Shown piece after piece: positions 1 to 13,058 of a stretch of DNA of 64,000 nt (within the stretch, counting starts at the first letter, position 1; each line of letters opens with the position of its first letter). The stretch is from Warburgia ugandensis. Taxonomy: Eukaryota > Streptophyta > Magnoliopsida > Canellales > Canellaceae. Location of the stretch: assembly GCA_035236585.1 (NCBI GenBank), contig CP141136.1, positions 51,477,136 to 51,541,135 on the forward strand, in the 5' to 3' direction. A program made the translations under genes and the position numbers. The notes under the pieces were generated by a model that was not told the DNA's origin, did no database searches, and saw nothing but the letters and a program-made list of their open reading frames with translations.

Positions 1-1309
1 GAATCATAGTCTATCATAGTTTTAATGAATATTATTACTACTACATCTTTTCCTGAGGATTTAAGCATTCTAAGCTTTTATTTTTTATGCACATTTAATT
101 TGTTCTAAGATCATTTTTCATTAATAGACACATAAGCATTTTGCATTTATTCACATTATACAGTTCTTCAAGATCATTTGGGACACATGATTATTCAAGT
201 TATCCCTATAAATGTCTAAGTTATTTGCCATTGGATGGTTAAATTAACTTTCAAACAGTGAGGTATCTAACTTCCTCATTATCACGCGTAAAGGTAGTCT
301 TTTAGCATCTTTTTCTTCATGAACCGAATGCAATTTCATATGCAAGAATAAATTAGTATGTGATCATGCAAAAATCACTCATAATGCTCGAGTAATCTAG
401 CACCTTAGTAAGCTGACAATGATAAAAACCATTGGTTAAGGAAAAATCAACATGACATAGAATACTAATGTCAAAGCTAGTATCTGGGTGTAAGCATCCA
501 TGTACAATGTCGATAAAAGATGAATTCAATCCATAAGGTCAAAGGGTATACTATATGCTCAAAATCCAGTTGTCAGCAAATGAAGGTTTGATAAATCTTT
601 GATCTGGAAAAACCAAAAGCTCATCATGCCTTTCAAAGCATAATTAATCAATTCATATGTGTAAATATTTCTTTGTGCTTAGAATTAAACTAAAATCATA
701 AATGTAAAATCTATCTCATACACGTGAGATGAAAATCCATGAGGAAAGGCTGGTGATCTCAAATCATTTGTAATGTTCAAAGGAATCTAATAAGTCTTCC
801 AAACCAATATATTCAAAATAAATGAGGCTGAATGAAGGCACATAGCCCTCAATCCAAAATGCACAAATCCATGCCCACATCGCTGTGGAAAACGGATTGC
901 TCTAATCGCAATGGCATACAAACCTACCACCCTGGACAAGGCCTAAACTATCAAGAAATGACCCACATAAGATTAACACACAAATGCCTATGCTTGTAGG
1001 GCTCTACTCTTACCCACTAATGACTACCGTAGCATCTACTTCTGCTTGTGGATACCTACACAAACCATGACTCACTAAACCTCATGGGAGATACCTAGCT
1101 ACCTCTTAGAGCACTTCCCCATGAGAAGGTACCCCTACTACCTACCACCTCCATCAAAGGGCCGGTATCAATATCATCTCGAAGGTCAGTGGCCAATTGC
1201 ACCTCCTAGCATAGGGTCCCTAGGACTTACGACACACTTACTCAGTGTACCTGTCGAGTGATCCAAGACTTAGGAAACTCCTAGAGTGACTGCCCAAAAC
1301 ATTGATGAA

Positions 1310-1540
1310 ATCCATATCCACAAGGACTTACAGCTGATCGTAGAGCACACACTTAATGAATCAACATATTAGTATCCATAAGGACTTATTGCTACTCATA
1401 GAGTGCCTGCCAAAGCATCCATAAAATCATAACCATTAGGGCTTACAAATACTCATAAAGCACTTGTCTAAACATCGACAAATCTAACTCCATTAGGACT
1501 TATGGCTACTCATTGAGTGCCTACCAAAATCATAAATCAT
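1310..1540. repeat. Tandem repeat, about 58-bp unit, four copies
   Basis: The phrase AGGACTTA-n-GCTACTCATAGAGTGCCTGCC recurs at about 1321, 1379, 1437 and 1495, giving a regular 58-bp period with heavy divergence between units. It lies in the LTR-like block and probably expanded by slippage or unequal exchange. No protein or RNA gene is suggested. Confidence 0.75.
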
Positions 1541-3184
1541 ATGCACCTTCAAAATTATTTCATGAAAATAAATCACTAGGTGAAAGTTTTATGAGAAACC
1601 ATTCAAATCTATTCATTTCAACCCTACTCAACAAGTTATAAAAACATACCTTCATGAGCATTCAAAACATGTATTATTTATTCATATATTAGATAATTCT
1701 CATTCCATTCTCAATAGTATGCATCCAATGCAATGATTACAAAAGTTGAATCTTTAAACAAATCTTAAAAATGCTTATTACTAAGTGGACCATAGTTAAA
1801 TTGGTGATAATGCCTTTATTACTAAAGACACAAATGTTAAAACTTAGGTTCTTGGCTTCTAAATATCTATTACATGTCCATGGTGTTTAGAAAATTCCTT
1901 TTTAGTTTAAATGTGAATCATCTCATCATTCTCTAGTTGTTAAGTTACAAGTATGATATCTTCCAACACATTTGCTTAGGTCTTCCTATAGTTCAACACC
2001 TAGTGAGTTACTGTAAAATCAAATCTTTACTTTATTGCTGATGTACTTATTAATATTTCATACTATTCAAGGCCTTTCAAATATTATAATATTAATATAC
2101 AAATCCTTATGTCTTAGTAGCATGCATAAGATCAAGCCTTGTTTAGGCTATTACAATGTCCACTTGATGTAAGTATAAGTTCAAAATCAAGGTAGGTAGT
2201 CTGGTCACTCATTTCTCTTAATGTTCTAAATGGGATAAAACAAGTGCTTTAAGTTCATTTCACATCCATCTATAGCTAATTTAGATGTATATCATGTTTC
2301 TAAGTATTATCAACATTTGCTAAGTGTATATATGTGTGTGTGTACTAAGTTCTAGTGAATGAGTTCGATTTCCATTCTTTTATTTGGGAGTTACAACTAG
2401 CTGACAATAACATTTTCTATTTAAATTAACCATTCCATTTCCAATTTGATAATTTAAAAGGTGTCACATAATAACTTCTAAATTTATCACGTGCTTTTAT
2501 AATTTTAGTAATTAAAGGTGATACTTTATAAATCATCACATGGATTCAATAATTCTTCTAAAGACATAGTAGTTATTAAACTTACCAAAATAAGAAAATC
2601 ATAATCCACCTATTACGTATGATGCTTATCCTTAGTTCTCTTGTGTACCTCCGTTAGCTCAATCTATTGATTGACCAATTAGTAGGCTTCATCATCGATC
2701 CATAGATAGATGACTTTGATAGTGTCTATGTCATGGATTAGTGTATCAGGAAAGTAAAGATACGCAGATCTATAGCTCCAACTATGGAACACTATAGATT
2801 AGAAAAAGATGTGGTGCCTGATCTCACAGATCTAGCATTGGATGGTCAATCAATGGTTAGATCATAGGAAATGGGCTACATATGCTTTTGTTTTAGGGGT
2901 TTGGAGATAGATCTATGATTAGATTAGAATTAATACTTGAACCAAATATAAATCTAAGAGTATGTTTCATTAATATATAGTTAGACAGAGATGAAGGGCT
3001 GGTTTTGATCACATATTAGATTATCTGAGGTAAAATCTACATTCAGACCTAAAGAGGAGCTCATACCAATTGCAGATCTAGGTAGTAAGTGGTTTCTTAA
3101 AGGTCGAATTGTCCCTCAAGGGTGCATTAGTCAAAGATCTAATTTTTTAATGACTGATGTTGGGTTAGATAAATATGAACGGAT

Positions 3185-3500
3185 CAGATCCATCATAGAT
3201 CTAGTTTTTTGTGACTAATCAACAGTTAGATCATGGTGAATGGGTTAGATTAGTAATAGATTGAGATGATGATGACTGGTCAATGATTGGATTATGTGAG
3301 GCTTCATGGATCGATCACAGATCCAATTTTTGGAGACAGATCGTAGTTAGATCATAATGAATGGTTTAGATAGTTTCAAATATGCCATTTGGATGCAGAT
3401 CAAATATTGGATCATGGTAGGATCTACAAAATCTGTCACAGATCCATCATTCAAAGATAGATGAATGGCTAAATCTTGACAGATGGTTGGAGGCCATAGA
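3185..3500. repeat. Degenerate tandem repeat, 60-64-bp half-units in 124-bp pairs
   Basis: Variants of GATCAATGGTTAGATCATGG recur at about 3212, 3272, 3336, 3396 and 3454, so the basic period is 58-64 bp. The blocks starting near 3188 and 3311 also match each other over about 124 bp, a higher-order pairing. GATC is strongly over-represented. Similar GATC-rich modules occur in Element 3's LTRs (43.6-44.0 and 54.8-55.2 kb), which supports calling the region an LTR. Confidence 0.6.
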
Positions 3501-4594
3501 TGATTTGGTTCGATTGAGGGTCTTGTCATGATTGACGGTTGAATCTTCTCCAATCAACAAATGGATTGATGAGTCTTCTCCACATTACGAGGACCGCTAT
3601 GATTGTCTTAGATCTTGCAAGATTTGTCCTAGATTGAGCATAATAAGGGGTCAAAGCTTAATGGGGTAATGGAGCTTACCATGTCAACTTGGTTCATTGA
3701 GTTGAGTTGGGAGCAATTAACACGGGCAAGTTGCATTGCCCTAACTCGCCAGAGGAAGAAGGAAACATGGGAGAGAGATGTAGGGCTGGTTTACCTACAG
3801 GGCTGCGTCGATCGGAAGAGAGCAAGACAGAGGGGGAGAGGTGGGGCTATGCCGACAAAAGGGAGAAGGGGAAGGGGGAATGGGACTGGCTCATGTTGCC
3901 AATTGGCCTATGCCAATTTGAGAAGAATGAAGAGAAACTGAGAGGGAGAGAATAAGAGGGAAAGCAGGTGTGGATGGTCTACTCAAGCGGCCAAGCAATG
4001 TCCCATTGATGGAGGGAAATAGGGAGAGAGGAGGAGGGGAATGGGGCTAATAGCAATAGGTTGTGCCAACCAAAAGGGATGGAATGAGAGAAAGGAGAAT
4101 GGGAGAGATAGGGAAGATGGGTTTCGATTGGTGGCCCTTGCCTAATCGCCTAGACAGGCATGGATGATTGGCTCTGTGGATTGAGGTAGAGGAAGAGAAG
4201 GGTGAGGGGAGAGGAATTTAGGGAGCATAAGTGGTTGGCAGCGTTGGTTTAGTCACCACCTGGAACTGAAAAGAGGGTGGGAAGTGAGTGATTTTTAGTG
4301 GTGTTTGGCATTGGGGAAGGAGATCTAATTGGAGGTGAATGGATAGCATTAAGGAAATCTAATTAGGGAGCTCACTGATAAGAAATCTGATTAGAGGAAA
4401 GCTAAGGGTCACTGGGGTTTCCTCCCTTCCTCTACCCCCCCAACTCCCCCTGCTTTTTCCCCTATTTTAGTCATCGCCCTACATGGGTAGAGCAAAGAAA
4501 TGTGGTAGTTTGGCCCATTGCATGTTGAGCTATGCTCCACGCATGTTAGGTCATCCTGCTGCACGTCGCATCATGGTTAAGGCATGGGGGAGGG

Positions 4595-4600
<6 letters not shown>

Positions 4601-4628
<28 letters not shown>
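4601..4628. repeat. (TA)n microsatellite
   Basis: An uninterrupted AT dinucleotide run. It lies where other Tekay-type LTRs carry the second arm of a G-rich stem-loop, so it may have replaced that arm. Confidence 0.9.
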
Positions 4629-4631
<3 letters not shown>

Positions 4632-5039
4632 TATCAATTTGGACCTCCCCTCCACCCAAATTAGTGAAATTTTGGAGATTTTTGACCTTGATCTTTGTTT
4701 TGCACAAAATTAATGTTGTTGGAATTGTTGCGTCTCGTAGTTTTCATTTTTTATAGTTTAAATTCAAATTTGATTTTTCAAAGGGTCACTTCCTTGAAAT
4801 TCAATATCTATTTTTATTCCAATTAAAATTTATTAAAATTACATAGAAATTAACTAAAAAATTTGTGGTTGTAACAGGGACATGGTGTGTCTTAAACCTT
4901 GATTATCTTCTAATGTGTGCCTTAGAGTTGGTTGATGTATGATTAGTACAACAATTGACTGTTCTTTTTCCTATTCTGCCAGCATGGCTATGCTTTCAGG
5001 TGGACTTATATTATTACCTAGTGTTTATTCAAATAAGGT

Positions 5040-5642
5040 CTATAGGTCCCCATTAGGTATGTCTTGTACATTGCAAGGCCTAGTTGGAATTTTAAGTTTT
5101 GTAGGGCGTTCTACTCTGGCTTGACATTGAAAAGTGTTCGTTAATGTGGTTGCCAACAATTCCATCACCTCCTCAATAGATGTGCCTTCATCAAATTCAT
5201 GTAAATAAGTAGGACAAGATTTTAGAGGATCTGGGTTGGATGTTGCTAAGGATTCATTCCCCTCTTCAATGGATATCTCTTTATCATAATCATAAAAAGG
5301 AATATGATATGGCTTGAGTATATATGAGTCATAGGTCTTTATGGATGGTTGTGGACTTTGTGGCTCAAAATGATCATGTACAATTTTCATTCTATTAATA
5401 GTAACAATGTGTAAGGAAGGTGAAAATTTCTGGGGCTCAAAAGGTTCATAAGATATGTCCATCCTATAATCATTACAGTAAGTAAAGATGGTTGAAGATT
5501 GTAGTTCAGAATGATCATAAGATAGTCCCATCCTGTCATTAATAATAAATAGCTTTTCATTATTCCCACTTGGTACAAATTCCTTAGTTCCTTTTATAAA
5601 TTCAGCAATATTTCTTTTAATATATTCCTTTATTGGTTTCAT
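5040..5642 (-). pseudogene. Unrecognised open stretch in a retroelement internal region, with a peptide repeat
   Basis: This 200-codon frame is the longest open stretch in the window. I recognise no domain. Residues 37-105 hold three diverged units of about 23-24 residues built on RM-x-I-x-(Y/H)(D/E)(H/P)FEPQ, with starts near residues 37, 60 and 84. The C-terminal half is acidic and repeats SIEE...LAT twice (about residues 123-165). It lies just downstream, on the minus strand, of the gag-like coiled-coil segment, so it is most likely the variable C-terminal part of a gag-like product of this element. There is no zinc knuckle, no membrane segment and no link to a host gene. Confidence 0.45.
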
Positions 5643-5839
5643 TTTCTCTTGCCATTCTTCCCTCTCTCATTTCATGTCCGCATTCCCTCTTTTAATTTCA
5701 CCAATGGTTTGATCTATTCGTTCTCAAATTTGTTGCAGATTCTCTTCTAATGATGGTTCTTCATGTTGTAAAGGAAACAACTCATATGGTGGCTATTGTA
5801 GTGGCATTGGAGTTTGAAAAAGGGTTGACCAGGTTGAAC

Positions 5840-6250
5840 TCATGACGATTGACCATAATATTGTTGATAATCATGGCAGGGTGGAACCATGTTGGCTCTT
5901 CCAGTATGGTTGATATTCCTGAGATTGTGGTTGTTCATGATGCCTAGCCCATCCATTTTGATAGTTTGTCTCAGGATAGTAGTTATTGATAGGGTATGTG
6001 AATGTGGGGGTTCCATCCATTAGCTCTAATAATATCCACTGTATGTGGAGCCTGAAGGTCATGAAGAAGTGGAATATTGAGGTTTAGAATAGGCATAGTC
6101 ATTATGGTACTGAGGCTCTGGAGCAGCTTGCCTAGAAGCTATCATACTAACCAATTGACTTTCCATACTATCTATCCTATCCATCATTGTGTCTAATCTA
6201 TCAACTCTATCCTGTTCTTGATAAGCCTTTGTTCTCAACTCTATATACGA
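5840..6250 (-). pseudogene. Gag-like fragment with predicted coiled coil
   Basis: The minus strand encodes a charged heptad-like stretch (R-V-D-R-L-D-T-M-M-D-R-I-D-S-M-E) followed by a Q/Y/P-rich stretch (YPETNYQNGWARHHEQPQ). Such low-complexity Y/Q/N segments after a short coiled coil are common in gag-like products of plant Tat/Athila-type non-autonomous elements. Frames are broken. Assignment rests on context (PBS and leader upstream) more than on homology. Confidence 0.4.
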
Positions 6251-6331
6251 TGAAACAAAATTCTAGCCCTAAGCTAAATAAGCTTTGTTCTTAACATTCC
6301 ATACTATCTATCCTATCCATCAATGCGTCCT
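6160..6331. repeat. Local partial duplication inside the gag-like leader
   Basis: TTCCATACTATCTATCCTATCCATCA occurs at 6160-6190 and again at 6296-6323, each near an AAGC(C)TTTGTTCT(C/T)AAC phrase. The result is an imperfect duplication with an offset of about 135 bp at the start of the coding-like part. Confidence 0.6.
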
Positions 6332-7086
6332 CTTTTCCTTTCTTTTTCTTTTTAAATGTAAAATCTAACTATATGATGCAACCTATATGCTAGTCTTAAA
6401 TAAAATGATGCACAAACAATCATAATAGCTTGTTAACAAGTTGAATTGATGATGTTCAATTAATGTGTATGGTGGTAGTGTTTATACCTAAATTTAGATT
6501 GCTCCCCCTTTTATCTACTCTAGATCATTGCTTGCCAGTTAGGTTCTAGTCTAAAGTGGCTAATACAATTATCATGTTAGGAGGCATTTAGACCTCAACT
6601 AAAATCAACAAAAGGCATGAAAAAATCACTTAAATTTTTTGATACCCACTATAACCACAATGCTCATAAGCCACTGGAGTGATAATAAAACTAACTGTTC
6701 AAAAAGGTTTCTATGAGCTCAATAATCCTAAGTCTCTTTCTAGTTGATTTTAAATTAGGTTTAAGGGCTAAGATTACAAACCTATAAGGATAATTTTAAT
6801 TAGCTAGGTGGTCCAAGGATTTAGTAATGAAACCTAGTCCTTATCTTATGAGGGTTCCTGTGGGGCCCTTACAATCAATGTGATACATTCCACCATAAAG
6901 CAATTAAATATGTAATGCAATATAAAAAACATACTAATGCCTACCTGTATGCTATTTAACAAAGGGTAAAACATCTTAATAGACAAGGCACTATAACCAT
7001 GTAGCCTATGCCTTAGCTGAGCTTATGCTAACCTTTGTTAAATAGGTGCTTACTAATGCAATAGTCCTAAATAAAATGCAACCAGT

Positions 7087-7110
7087 AATATATATATATA
7101 TATATATATG
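7087..7110. repeat. (TA)n microsatellite
   Basis: A clean AT dinucleotide run within the leader of the minus-strand element. Confidence 0.9.
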
Positions 7111-7540
7111 AGTTACACTACCATCAAAGATACAAATTATACTAAATGAACTTATACAAGAAAACAAAAGAGAGTGAAAATTGCTTACACTGGGGTCTCA
7201 ATGAAGATCAAGTGTGGGCCACCATACTCCACACTTGCCCTATATTATTACAACCAACTAAAATTGAATAAAATACAAATTACAATGGGCCTAAGTACAA
7301 GTTTCCCTCAAACCCTAATCTAAAAAAGTAGAAGATCCTAAGCTATGTTGATTAGGCTTTGGCCCAAAAGATCGCCACTGCTCCTTTTCCAATTTTCCCT
7401 CGAACAAAATCAAGCAAAATATTGTCAAATTGAGGAAATAGCAATTAATGCAAAATAATGAAAAAACCTAAACTAATGCACCTTAAACTTAGATTAGAGG
7501 TAGATAATCTAAGTTAAGATTTATTACACAATTCCATTTT

Positions 7541-7560
7541 GATTCTCTAGCAACGGGTCA
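7541..7560 (-). other. Primer-binding site, tRNA-Asp type (degenerate)
   Basis: The minus strand reads TGACCCGTTGCTAGAGAATC. This aligns to the common plant tRNA-Asp site TGGCGCCGTTGCCGGGGA with one gap and a few substitutions. It lies 6 bp inside the LTR end at 7567, as expected for a 5' LTR on the minus strand. Confidence 0.65.
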
Positions 7561-7566
7561 AAGACT

Positions 7567-10269
7567 TGTTGTGATGTTTTAATCAACTTGTAAGTGCACA
7601 AATCTATTATATTATATGCATGCAAGTGAAATTGTCCCACAAGGAATCTAGTTAGGTGGACCTTTAGTTTTTAGCATAGTCAAAGAGACTTAGTTTTTAA
7701 CCTAAACTAAAGACTAATTTAACATGGAAACATAATATAAATTTAGAAATTTGGAATATGGAAATAAAGGTAAAGAAACTAAGGTAGAAACTTTCCTAAA
7801 ACACACTTTCTAAAAATAGCACTTCCTTAAACTAAAACTTTTTAAAATTGGAACTTCCCAAAATTAGTTAAGCATGTTTCTAAAACTAAACTAAGATGTA
7901 AACACTGAATTAACTATTGCTACAACAAGATTTATCAACTAGACAAACCATTCATCAAGGAGATTTCACCCTAATACCATGAGCATGATCCATGGGATGG
8001 AATGCATGGTTCATGGTTTCAAAAGATGGCCTAAATTATTGAATTAATGTTAGACTACCATTGAACATAATCATTGTACTTAATAATACAACCTAAAAAT
8101 GTAAATGGTTTTCTAAGGATTCAAGTAAATAAGATGAATAAGCTAATGGAAGCTAAGTGTAGATATTGAATAGAAAAAACTCCATCAACATAATATTTGT
8201 GAACTCAAATAAAACAAAGTATGAAAATCAAATTCACAAGAAATTTTTTATGCAAGATAACATTCATAATTAATATTTTAAGCTATTAGAATTCAAGCAT
8301 AAAAAATAATCCTCAATTACCTTTATTGATTGAATGTCAAAGTACATATAAAAATGGTGTGCATGAACATGTATACAAATATGGAAATTGTGCACTCTTC
8401 AAGAGCCCAAAACCTTGATTCAAATCAAATCCAAAATAAATTCTAACAACATTAACTTAAGCTCAAATAAAATTCCAATGGAACCTAAAATAAAATTAAG
8501 AGAAGAGAGGTTAGAAGGATGGGAACTACTCTAAGGAAAAACAACATCAAACTAGTGATAGAACTAAGCAAAAAGCGCATAAAAGGTGAAAGATTTAAGC
8601 TACTGATTCTCTTAGCTATCACTACTAGAGACAAAATAACTTAGATCTTAAGAGAATAATCCAAAAAACTGAGGCGATGAACCAAAGATTCAAAGGAAAA
8701 GGAGTGATAATAGGTGAGTAAGAGTAATGGGAATCAATGAATCTAAGGCACCCAAATCGCTTGATCTACAAACCACTATCTCTTGGCTATCACTTCCAGA
8801 GATTAGTAATCATTAGGAACAAGGATATTAGGCTGAAATCACGTGGTAAACAAACATGGAAGATTAAGGAACAACACGAATCAAACAACAAAGCAATGAC
8901 AGAAACACATAGAATTAAGAGGCATGAATATTAAAGCAACAAAGAAGGGAATAATAAAAACTAACCTGAACTTAAAGAACTTCACGAAGAGATCAAAACC
9001 CTAGGACAAGAGGATTGGAAGGGTGGTGAAGATGGCTTGCCAAGTGGGAAAACACATTAGGGGCTAGAGAAGGAAGGAAGGGTGGAGACTCTTCCTTCCT
9101 TAGAGGGGATGTTCTCCCCTTCTTCCAAGATATTTTTCACATGGAAACCTTTAAGGGACTTATACATGTTGGGCACTTACTAATCTTGTTAGCTTATGAT
9201 CATATAGTGGAGATGATATGGAGATAAAAAGCTAAGGCTAGGATTAGATCTAGGGCAATTATGTAGGGGTCTTAAGTGGACACCAAAGCGATGGCAAGGT
9301 GGGAGGCACCACCTTTTTAGTAGGGGATGTCTCCTCTTGAAAAAAATATGGTTTACCTTTTGGAAATTAGAAAGGAAGATAGATGGAGAGAGAGAAAGGA
9401 AAAGAGATAGGTTAGGTGGAAAGGATTAAGTCGGTTTTAGGCAGGTGGACTAAGGTGTGATTTAGGAAGGTGGGATACAAAATTCATGGGATGACCTTAT
9501 GTGGTCAGATGGGAAGAGAAAAAAATGTAGGAAATAATGGGAAAAAGGAAAAATAAGGTGGGTTCTTCCTATTGGTCCACATGCATGCTTATTTGTCTTA
9601 ATTTTCACCCAAACATCCCTTAATTGTCCTCTTCAAAATCCACTTTTTAGATTTGGAAAATTAAGTTAAATCCTCCTCTAATAGTGTCACTCCATGTAGC
9701 CTTGGCTTAATTGGCTATGGTGGATTGCTTTGAGGGATCATTTGGCTTGGCTTCATGGCCCACACCCTTAACTTTGATGGCTTGCTTGACTCCTTGGCTT
9801 GTCACCATCTTTCATGGTTTATATTGCTAAGGTGCCTTGAATAGCTTCCCATGTGAAGGTGATAGAAAGACATCGCTTGTGCACGAGCCACTTGATTCAC
9901 CTTTGGCTTCTCTAATTGCATCCTTGGATTTCCCTAAGATGATCATGATCCTTGATTACACTTTGACATGATGACATTTTGGACTTGATCTTTTGATCTT
10001 TACTTTTCATTTCGATCAATCTCGGTTGTCAATTCACCATCTTGATTCCTACAAAAGATGAAAAAATCTAGTTAAATTCTAAATTAATATGACTATTCAC
10101 ATACTTTGGATTAGCCTTTGAACTAGCAAATTATCAAAATTTTGGAATATTAGATCAAAAGTACATTTGTTAAAAATTTTGGCCAAAAACCCTAAATTAC
10201 ACTATAAGTTATAATGCATGGACAACTAATTAAGTATTTTTTATATAAATTGAACGCTCCCCATTATGA
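7567..10269 (-). repeat. TGATAAG-family LTR (5' LTR of the minus-strand Tat/Athila-like element)
   Basis: The left end (TGTTGTGATGTTTTAATC) is the reverse complement of the family's 3' end, seen at 28035 and 55854 (...AAAATCACAACA). The right end reads, on the minus strand, like the family start: TTGTCCATGCATTATAACTTATAGTGT, which parallels the copies at 13059, 29510, 56216 and 61630. The body shares the 'CTCTTAGCTATCACTACTAG' landmark (about 8604) with the copies near 61.2 kb. The right border is approximate (10266-10269). Divergence from the other copies is high, suggesting an old insertion. Confidence 0.75.
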
Positions 10270-13058
10270 CTCTTGATATCCTTCTAAGACTGGTTGGAGG
10301 CTATGTGAGGATATGGTCAAAGCCTTTCTAGGATATCCAAAAGCACACAATGGAGTGATCTAGTCATGAGCATGATATGTCTTATATTTTGTGCTATCCA
10401 AGTTGATATTGCAATGGACCCAATGTATGGTCTAGTGAGTTTATTGTATGAGGTTATGATGTGATTTAGTCCCATATGAGTATATGGATGATGAGTTATT
10501 GGTATGAGTATTACCATAATACATACGAGTACATGTTTTATTTTATTTGATATATTGATTTGATGATTTCCGATATCCATGTGTTGATGATATGATTGAT
10601 TTATGAACTCCTAGCTAATGTAGCCCATTTTTTAAACGATGTTTAGTTTTACATAGATGTACATGGATTGTGACAGATGTACCTTGGGATATGTTTTCGA
10701 CATCAAAGTTGTGTTTTTGGGGTCTGGATGTGGGTCTTCATGGGCATGGAGGTCCTAGAAGAGAAGAAGGTGACTATGACTACCTTTCTTATGACTACAT
10801 AGGTAGCCTTCTGATAGAAGACAACAGATGGGACTCACTTCAAGAACATGGAGTTGGCACCTTAGGATAACTTCAAGTATTTTCCTCCACACGTAAAGAG
10901 AATGAAGGAGGAGTTGCTCGAGTTATAGTAGGGTGACATGACTGTCACTCAGTATGAGAATAGATTCACTAGACTACTAAGATTTGCCCCAAATGTTTGT
11001 ACTAGCAACAAGAAGGTTGTATAGAAGTTTATTGATGGGTAAAATGCTGGAGTGAGGAGTAAGTTGTTGCAAGTATGACCAGCCATTATGATTGAGTCTA
11101 TTGAGATAACATTCATCTTTGAGTAGGACTTCATGAGGACATTAGATGAGAGGAAAGATAAGTGAAAAGAGGTTAGTTCCATCAACAAATTTAGCAAATG
11201 GAAGAGGCCCATGAAATCTTCAATGCCTCATTCATATCAGAAGCAATCATTCCATAGGAAAACAGATCTCCAGATCCTCAACCATGCCCATGATACAAGA
11301 AGCATCACCTAGGCTAAGCTTGTACAAGACAAGTATTCAAGTACTTCAGTTATGAGGAAGCAAGACACATGGCTTATAACTACCTTAAGAATAAGAAATA
11401 GGGAGTGAGTTGGCTGAGTAGCTCTTGATGAGCCAGGGGTGAGTTTTTTCCATCACCATTAGGCAAGCTCAAGCATCAAATGCAATTGTGAAAGATATGA
11501 TTCTGGTACATGATAACATTTCTAAGGTTTTATTTGACCTTGGTTCTACGTATTCCTTCATATAAAAAATCTTTGTCATGTCCAGAAATTGGTCAGTTTA
11601 GAATATGGGTGTATCTAGAGATCTTGATACAAGTGGGGAAGTGTATGTGTCTCCATATTTTTATTTCCAATGTACCTACCATGATAGAGAACAAACAATT
11701 AGACATTGATTTGGTCATACTAGATTTGATGGACATTGATGCTATCCTCAGCATGGATTGGTTGGCATTTAACTAGGCCATGTTGAACTATCAGCAGAGG
11801 AGAGTTGTATTTAGTATGCTTGGATAGCGAACATTTACATTTCAAGGGAAGCAAAACCCTTCAAGAGCATGTTTAATTTCTACATCCAAAGTAGTTGAGT
11901 ACATCACCAATGCATGTCAGGTCTTGTTGGCCATGGTTGTAGTTGTTGAGGCTAAGAAGCATAAGTTGAGTAGATGGTGGTGGTTTAGGAGTTTCCCAAT
12001 GTTTCCCCTGACCAAAAGCCAAGAGTACCACCATGACGAGACATCGATTTCACCATTGACTTGGTACTATGTATGACCCCAATCTCTAAGGTGTAATATA
12101 AGATGGCTTTAGCTAAGTTGAGAGCATTAAAAGTATAGTTGTAAGAAATATCAAAGAAGGATTTTATTAGACTTAGCGTCACACCAATGGGAGCACCAGT
12201 TCTTTTTGTCTAGAAGAAAGATTAGTTGTTGCAGTTATGCATTGGCATAAGATGCTTAATGTGGTAATTATCAAGAATTGATATCCATTACCCCATATAG
12301 ATGATATTTTTGACTAGCTCTAGTTGGCCAAGTTATTCTCTAGGATTGATCTATTATTCTTCTACCATCAGCTTCGAGTTAAAGAGGAGGATATCTAGAA
12401 GATTGTATTCCACATTAGGTTTAGCAATATGATTTATGAGTCATGCAATTTGGGTTAACTAATGTCCCTAATGCCTTCATAGATTTGATGAATAGAGTTC
12501 TCAGAACCTTCCTGGACAAATTTATGATTGTGTTAATTGATGACATGCTTGTATATCCCGAGAGCTATGAGGTAGAGAGCACTTGTGAATTGTATTGAGC
12601 ACACTTCAAGAACATCATCTTTATGCCAAGTTCAGCAAGTACAAATTTTTATTGGAGAAATCCAACTTCCTACATCATATTATCTCTAAGGATGGTGGTG
12701 TTGTAGACCTAGCTAAGGTAGAGGCAAAAGAAAAGTGGGAAGTGCTGAAGATAGCATCTTAAATTAGAATCTTGTGAGGACTTGTAGGATACTACCATAG
12801 ATTTATAATGGTTTCTCATACATTACAGTGCCTCTCACCAAACTAACTTAGAAGGATGTCAGCTTCATCTATGATGATGCTTGTGAGGAGGGCTTCTAGC
12901 AATTGAAGCAGAGGTTGACCACTACTCCAATACTTACTCTTCTAATTGGCAGTGGAGTGTTTTTAGTATACAGTGATGCTTTAGGTAGAGGGCTCAGTTG
13001 CGAACTTATACAACATGGGAAAGTAAATGCCTATGCTTTAAGACAACTGAAGAACCAT
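10270..13058 (+). mobile_element. Old Ty3/gypsy (Tekay-like chromovirus) gag-pol fossil, left part
   Basis: Degraded plus-strand coding traces follow the order gag (about 10.87-11.25 kb; RFAPN core), protease-linker (about 11.5-11.85 kb; DIDAILSMDWLAF, matching Element 1's DIILGMDWLAF), RT (about 12.05-12.7 kb; a GFIR...PMGAPVLF stretch like Element 1's) and the start of RNase H (about 12.9-13.06 kb). The same coding order resumes at 55860, so the 13059-55854 block is an insertion into it. The fossil is clearly broken many times and is the oldest retroelement layer in the window. 10270-10860 carries no clear domain and may be leader or old LTR. No intact end is visible. Confidence 0.8.

Larger units (their letters stand above)
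1..4876 (-). repeat. Partial long LTR of Tekay-type Ty3/gypsy element (left end outside or unresolved)
   Basis: The right border reads GGTTGTAACA on the plus strand. On the minus strand this is TGTTACAACCACAAA, which matches the start of the solo LTR at 17478 (TGTAACAACCACAAA). Inward from this border come a degenerate copy of the module shared by the Tekay-type LTRs (about 4650-4740), a polypyrimidine/polypurine zone (3740-4470), GATC-rich degenerate repeats (2640-3560) and a CCCACATCGCTGTGG stretch near 870 that resembles the U5 half of Element 1's LTR. The left end is not seen. At more than 4 kb it would be longer than the other LTRs here, so it may itself contain insertions I could not separate. 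No coding capacity is recognised; the short open frames near 3.7-3.95 kb lie in purine-rich LTR sequence. Confidence 0.6.
4877..7540 (-). mobile_element. Internal 5' region (leader and gag-like part) of a Tat/Athila-like Ty3/gypsy element
   Basis: Read on the minus strand from the LTR at 7567-10269, this follows a tRNA-Asp-type primer site. It begins with a non-coding leader (about 7540-6500) and then gag-like coding traces (about 6260-5040). The leader is recognisably the same as the leader pieces at 31689-32103 and 41006-41550. Shared landmarks are an AGTGTGG...GGCCCACACTTGATCTTC segment (7190-7240 here) and a CTCCAGTGGCTTATGAGCATTG segment (about 6660-6690 here). The 3' part of the element is missing on the left, where the long LTR block begins. 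No pol domain is present. Several breaks are evident, so this is a fossil. Confidence 0.7.

Noticed and set aside
3669-3955. Two overlapping plus-strand open frames
   Set aside because: Purine-rich sequence inside the left LTR block, no domain, no conservation visible.
7562-10271. AGACT/TGACT flanks read as a target duplication making 7567-10269 a solo LTR
   Set aside because: A tRNA-Asp-type primer site and a leader shared with 31689-41550 stand directly at its left end, so it is a 5' LTR with an internal region; the flank match is likely chance.
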